Shown: piece by piece, positions 48,074-50,091 of the stretch
How the letters are laid out: each line of letters opens with the position of its first letter
Numbering within the stretch: position 1 is the stretch's first letter
Assembly (NCBI GenBank): GCA_964388955.1
Contig: CAYMCO010000038.1
Span: forward strand, 1 to 50,091
Length of the DNA stretch: 50,091 nucleotides
Direction: 5' to 3'
From: CAYMCO01 sp964388955
GTDB lineage: Bacteria; Chloroflexota; Anaerolineae; Anaerolineales; E44-bin32
Position numbers and translations under genes: made by a program
Notes under the pieces: model-generated
What the model was told of the DNA's origin: nothing
Databases searched by the model: none
The model's input: the letters and a program-made list of their open reading frames with translations, nothing else

Positions 48074-49855
48074 TTACGAGGCGATCTCCAAGCCCTCCAG
48101 CCTCTGCAGCGATCCTTCGAGCACGTCGAATCCCCCCTGCCAGAATGCCTGCGACCGCATGTCGATCCCCGCCTCACTAAGAATCGCGTCGGGCGAGGCG
48201 GATCCCCCCGCCGAGAGGATGCGCAGGTAGCGCGGCTTGAATGACTCCCCCTCCTGCAAGTACTGCTGATAGAGCGAAAGGACCAGCAGCTGGCCAAAGG
48301 CGTAAGCATAGACGTAGAAGGGGGAATGATAGATGTGAGGGATGGCCAGCCATTCAAGACGGAAATCTTCGCTCATCGTCAGCGAGTCACCAAGATGCGC
48401 CTCTAGAGTCTGATAATATGCCCGGGACAATTCTTCCAGCGAGGCGCCCTGGTGCACCAACTCATGCGCCCGCTTCTCAAACAGGGCGAAATACGCCTGC
48501 CGCATGATCGTGGCGTAGGCGTCGTCCATCTGATCGAAGAGCAGATCGCGCTGCAAATTGGCTGACTCGGATTTGTCCAGCAGATGATCCACCAGCAGCA
48601 TCTCCCCGAAGGTGGAGGCGGTTTCGGCCAATGGCAATGTCGCGCTTTGGGTAAGCGCGGTATGATCCACCGCCAGCAGGGAATGGACTGCATGTCCGAG
48701 TTCATGGGCCAAAGTGGCCACATCCCGGGGCTGGTCGTTGTAGCTGGCGAGCACCCACGGGGTGAGGTCGGGCTCCACTGTCAGGCAAAAGGCACCGCCG
48801 CGCTTTCCTTTGCGCACCTGGCTGTCAATGTGGTTCTCGTCAAAGATCCTGCGCGCCAGTCCCTCGATACGAGGTTCAAAACGTTCGAAGCTTTCGAGCA
48901 CCAATTGGACCCCGTCCCCGTACGGAATTTCCGCCTTGCTGTCCGCGACAGGAGCATAGATATCATATCTGCGAATCTTCTCCACCCCCAACCACTTGGC
49001 CTTCAAACGGAAATACCGCTGGAAGAGCGGCGCGTTCTCTTGGCAAACCTGCAGCAGGGTGTCCACGACCTCGTCGGGGATATCATTGGAGATATTACGC
49101 ACAGAGATCGGCGAGGCATATTTGCGCAAATCCACCTTTTCGCTGTACCAATCCCGCACCCTCGACTGGTAGATCATTGCAAGGTGGGGTGCGTCCTCAC
49201 CATACACGCGGAACAATTCCTGATAGGCCGCCTCGCGCAGTTCCGGGTCAGGCCCCTGCACATATACGCCCAACTCACTGCGGGTGAGGTCCATAGCCTC
49301 GCCCCCCACCTCCAAGTGAAAGACATAGCGGTTGGTGATTGAGTCGTACAGGTTGCGCAATGCGACCGAGCCGTTGACATCTTTCAGGTTGATGATCTTC
49401 TCTTCGGGCTCCGATAGCGTGTACGGTCGCTCCAGGCGCAGCGCCTCCAGCCAATACCGAACGTCGCCCGCGCTGTCAAGCAATCGCCTCGCCTGCTCTT
49501 TCTCCAATCCCTTCCACCATAGCTTGAAGAACATGGTCCGATTGTCGACCTCTGCCACGAGCTGCTGGGACTGCGCCAGCAAGGTCTGCGCCTTGTCATT
49601 CTGCGTGTCTTGCGCGAATTCGAGCTGCGCAAAAGCGATCACCCGCGAGAGGATCCGAATCAATTCCTCGTATTCGTCGAGCAGGTCGGAGAACTCATCC
49701 CCCGAAAGGTCTGCGCCCAACACGCCGCGCCGCTCTTCGAAAGAGCGCACCATTTCTTCCAGTTGGGTGCGGCTATCACGCAATTCCTGCGAATCGATGG
49801 CGGGGAACAGATCGGCCAGACTCCACTGCCCCTGTTCGTACTGGATATCGGTCAT
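48074..49855 (-). CDS. pepF: M3-family oligoendopeptidase F
   Basis: A 593-residue zinc metallopeptidase that degrades short peptides in the cytoplasm. The HELGH motif is at residues 384-388 (TLAHELGHAVHS), and the third zinc ligand Glu is in the LAETASTFGEMLL segment about 25 residues later. The N-terminal oligopeptidase helical domain and the C-terminal WLAIPHIYHSPFYVYAYAFG substrate-binding segment are intact. Length is typical (560-610). It stands alone, upstream of a tRNA-Leu gene read in the other direction. Confidence 0.95.
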   Translation of the reverse strand: MTDIQYEQGQWSLADLFPAIDSQELRDSRTQLEEMVRSFEERRGVLGADLSGDEFSDLLDEYEELIRILSRVIAFAQLEFAQDTQNDKAQTLLAQSQQLVAEVDNRTMFFKLWWKGLEKEQARRLLDSAGDVRYWLEALRLERPYTLSEPEEKIINLKDVNGSVALRNLYDSITNRYVFHLEVGGEAMDLTRSELGVYVQGPDPELREAAYQELFRVYGEDAPHLAMIYQSRVRDWYSEKVDLRKYASPISVRNISNDIPDEVVDTLLQVCQENAPLFQRYFRLKAKWLGVEKIRRYDIYAPVADSKAEIPYGDGVQLVLESFERFEPRIEGLARRIFDENHIDSQVRKGKRGGAFCLTVEPDLTPWVLASYNDQPRDVATLAHELGHAVHSLLAVDHTALTQSATLPLAETASTFGEMLLVDHLLDKSESANLQRDLLFDQMDDAYATIMRQAYFALFEKRAHELVHQGASLEELSRAYYQTLEAHLGDSLTMSEDFRLEWLAIPHIYHSPFYVYAYAFGQLLVLSLYQQYLQEGESFKPRYLRILSAGGSASPDAILSEAGIDMRSQAFWQGGFDVLEGSLQRLEGLEIAS

Positions 49856-49979
49856 GGCAACTCCCGGCGCTCACATTCGTAGGGCCTAGATAGACCCCTC
49901 GGCGAAACCCCGGCGGGCCGGTTCTCTCCCCGAGCACACGGAGGGCGATCCCCTCTCCCCTGCACGATCAGCCGCTACC

Positions 49980-50008
49980 TTGACCGTGCCTGACCCATTG
50001 GCTATACT
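49980..50008 (+). promoter_or_regulatory. Promoter of tRNA-Leu
   Basis: TTGACC (49980-49985) and TATACT (50003-50008), spaced 17 bp, end 11 bp before the tRNA. Both hexamers match five of six consensus bases, making this the best sigma70-type promoter in the window. Confidence 0.75.
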
Positions 50009-50019
50009 GGATCCACCCT

Positions 50020-50091
50020 GCCGAAGTGGCGGAACAGGCAGACGCGCGCGACTCAAAATCGCGTTCCTTCGGGAGTGTGGGTTCGACTCCC
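50020..50091 (+). tRNA. tRNA-Leu (anticodon CAA), 3' end cut by the window
   Basis: The acceptor 5' strand GCCGAAG, a D arm with GGCGGAACAGGCAG, anticodon stem CGCGA/TCGCG with loop CTCAAAA (anticodon CAA, codon UUG), a long variable arm and the start of the T arm (GTGGGTTCGACTCCC) are visible. The acceptor 3' strand lies beyond the window. Confidence 0.93.

Noticed and set aside
1..50091. CRISPR arrays, insertion sequences, integrases or prophage genes
   Set aside because: No regularly spaced direct repeats, transposase or integrase motifs, or terminal inverted repeats with target duplications were seen anywhere in the window.

Overview
The window is GC-rich DNA that most resembles a member of the Chloroflexota, probably an uncultured Anaerolineae or Caldilineae relative. 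The evidence is the mixture of gene families: paired NarL/NarX-type regulators, a two-subunit class I fumarase, hopanoid head-group genes (HpnI, HpnK), many lipoproteins, and a bc complex of the QcrABC type found in monoderm bacteria. tRNA genes do not encode CCA. This placement is an inference; no rRNA or marker gene is present.

Left flank (1-10.2 kb): housekeeping genes. On the minus strand are a THEP1-type NTPase, a small unknown ORF, tag and mutS2. Divergent from them are the two fumarase subunits. An ABC-2 exporter pair follows with a decayed response-regulator fragment at its 3' end, then a lipoprotein gene and two small ORFs.

Cytochrome c maturation (10.5-19.2 kb, minus strand): a complete System I cluster, read right to left as ccmE, ccmF, ccmH, ccmG, a zinc-ribbon CcmI-like protein, a diheme lipoprotein, ccmA, ccmB, ccmC and ccmD. 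CcmE has the C-X3-Y haem-binding motif in place of H-X3-Y.

Electron-transfer locus (19.9-34.9 kb). Divergent from ccm are a nonaheme membrane cytochrome, a cytochrome b561-like protein fused to cytochrome c, a NapC-like protein with nine haem sites (two with unusual spacing), and a Rieske / cytochrome b6 / subunit IV operon whose last subunit carries seven cytochrome c motifs. Next come a histidine kinase with two CXXCH motifs in its sensor domain, a NarL-type regulator, a degenerate receiver-like protein and a hexaheme lipoprotein with a collagen-like stalk, closed by a strong terminator. Convergent with these is an octaheme cytochrome / 16-Cys ferredoxin / NrfD module with two small membrane proteins. 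I count about 44 c-type haem attachment sites in the window. The simplest reading is that quinol oxidoreductases (QcrABC-like, NapC-like, NrfD-like) exchange electrons with a periplasmic or cell-surface multihaem network, with haem-dependent sensing by the kinase and ccm next door to load the haem. Donor and acceptor cannot be read from sequence.

Right flank (35.1-50.1 kb): a second NarX/NarL pair, a membrane protein with a zinc-ribbon tail, RNase D, a beta-CASP nuclease, tRNA-Ser(CGA), and a minus-strand envelope-lipid group (hpnK, an hpnI-YkoP fusion, a flippase-like protein, a GT4 glycosyltransferase, an AI-2E family permease). pepF and a tRNA-Leu(CAA) cut by the window end close it.

Regulatory signals include matching 18-bp inverted repeats (GTGGGK-N6-ACCCAY) upstream of both multihaem operons, a NarL-like palindrome at 29645, and a CRP/FNR-like palindrome in the ccm/cytochrome divergent region.
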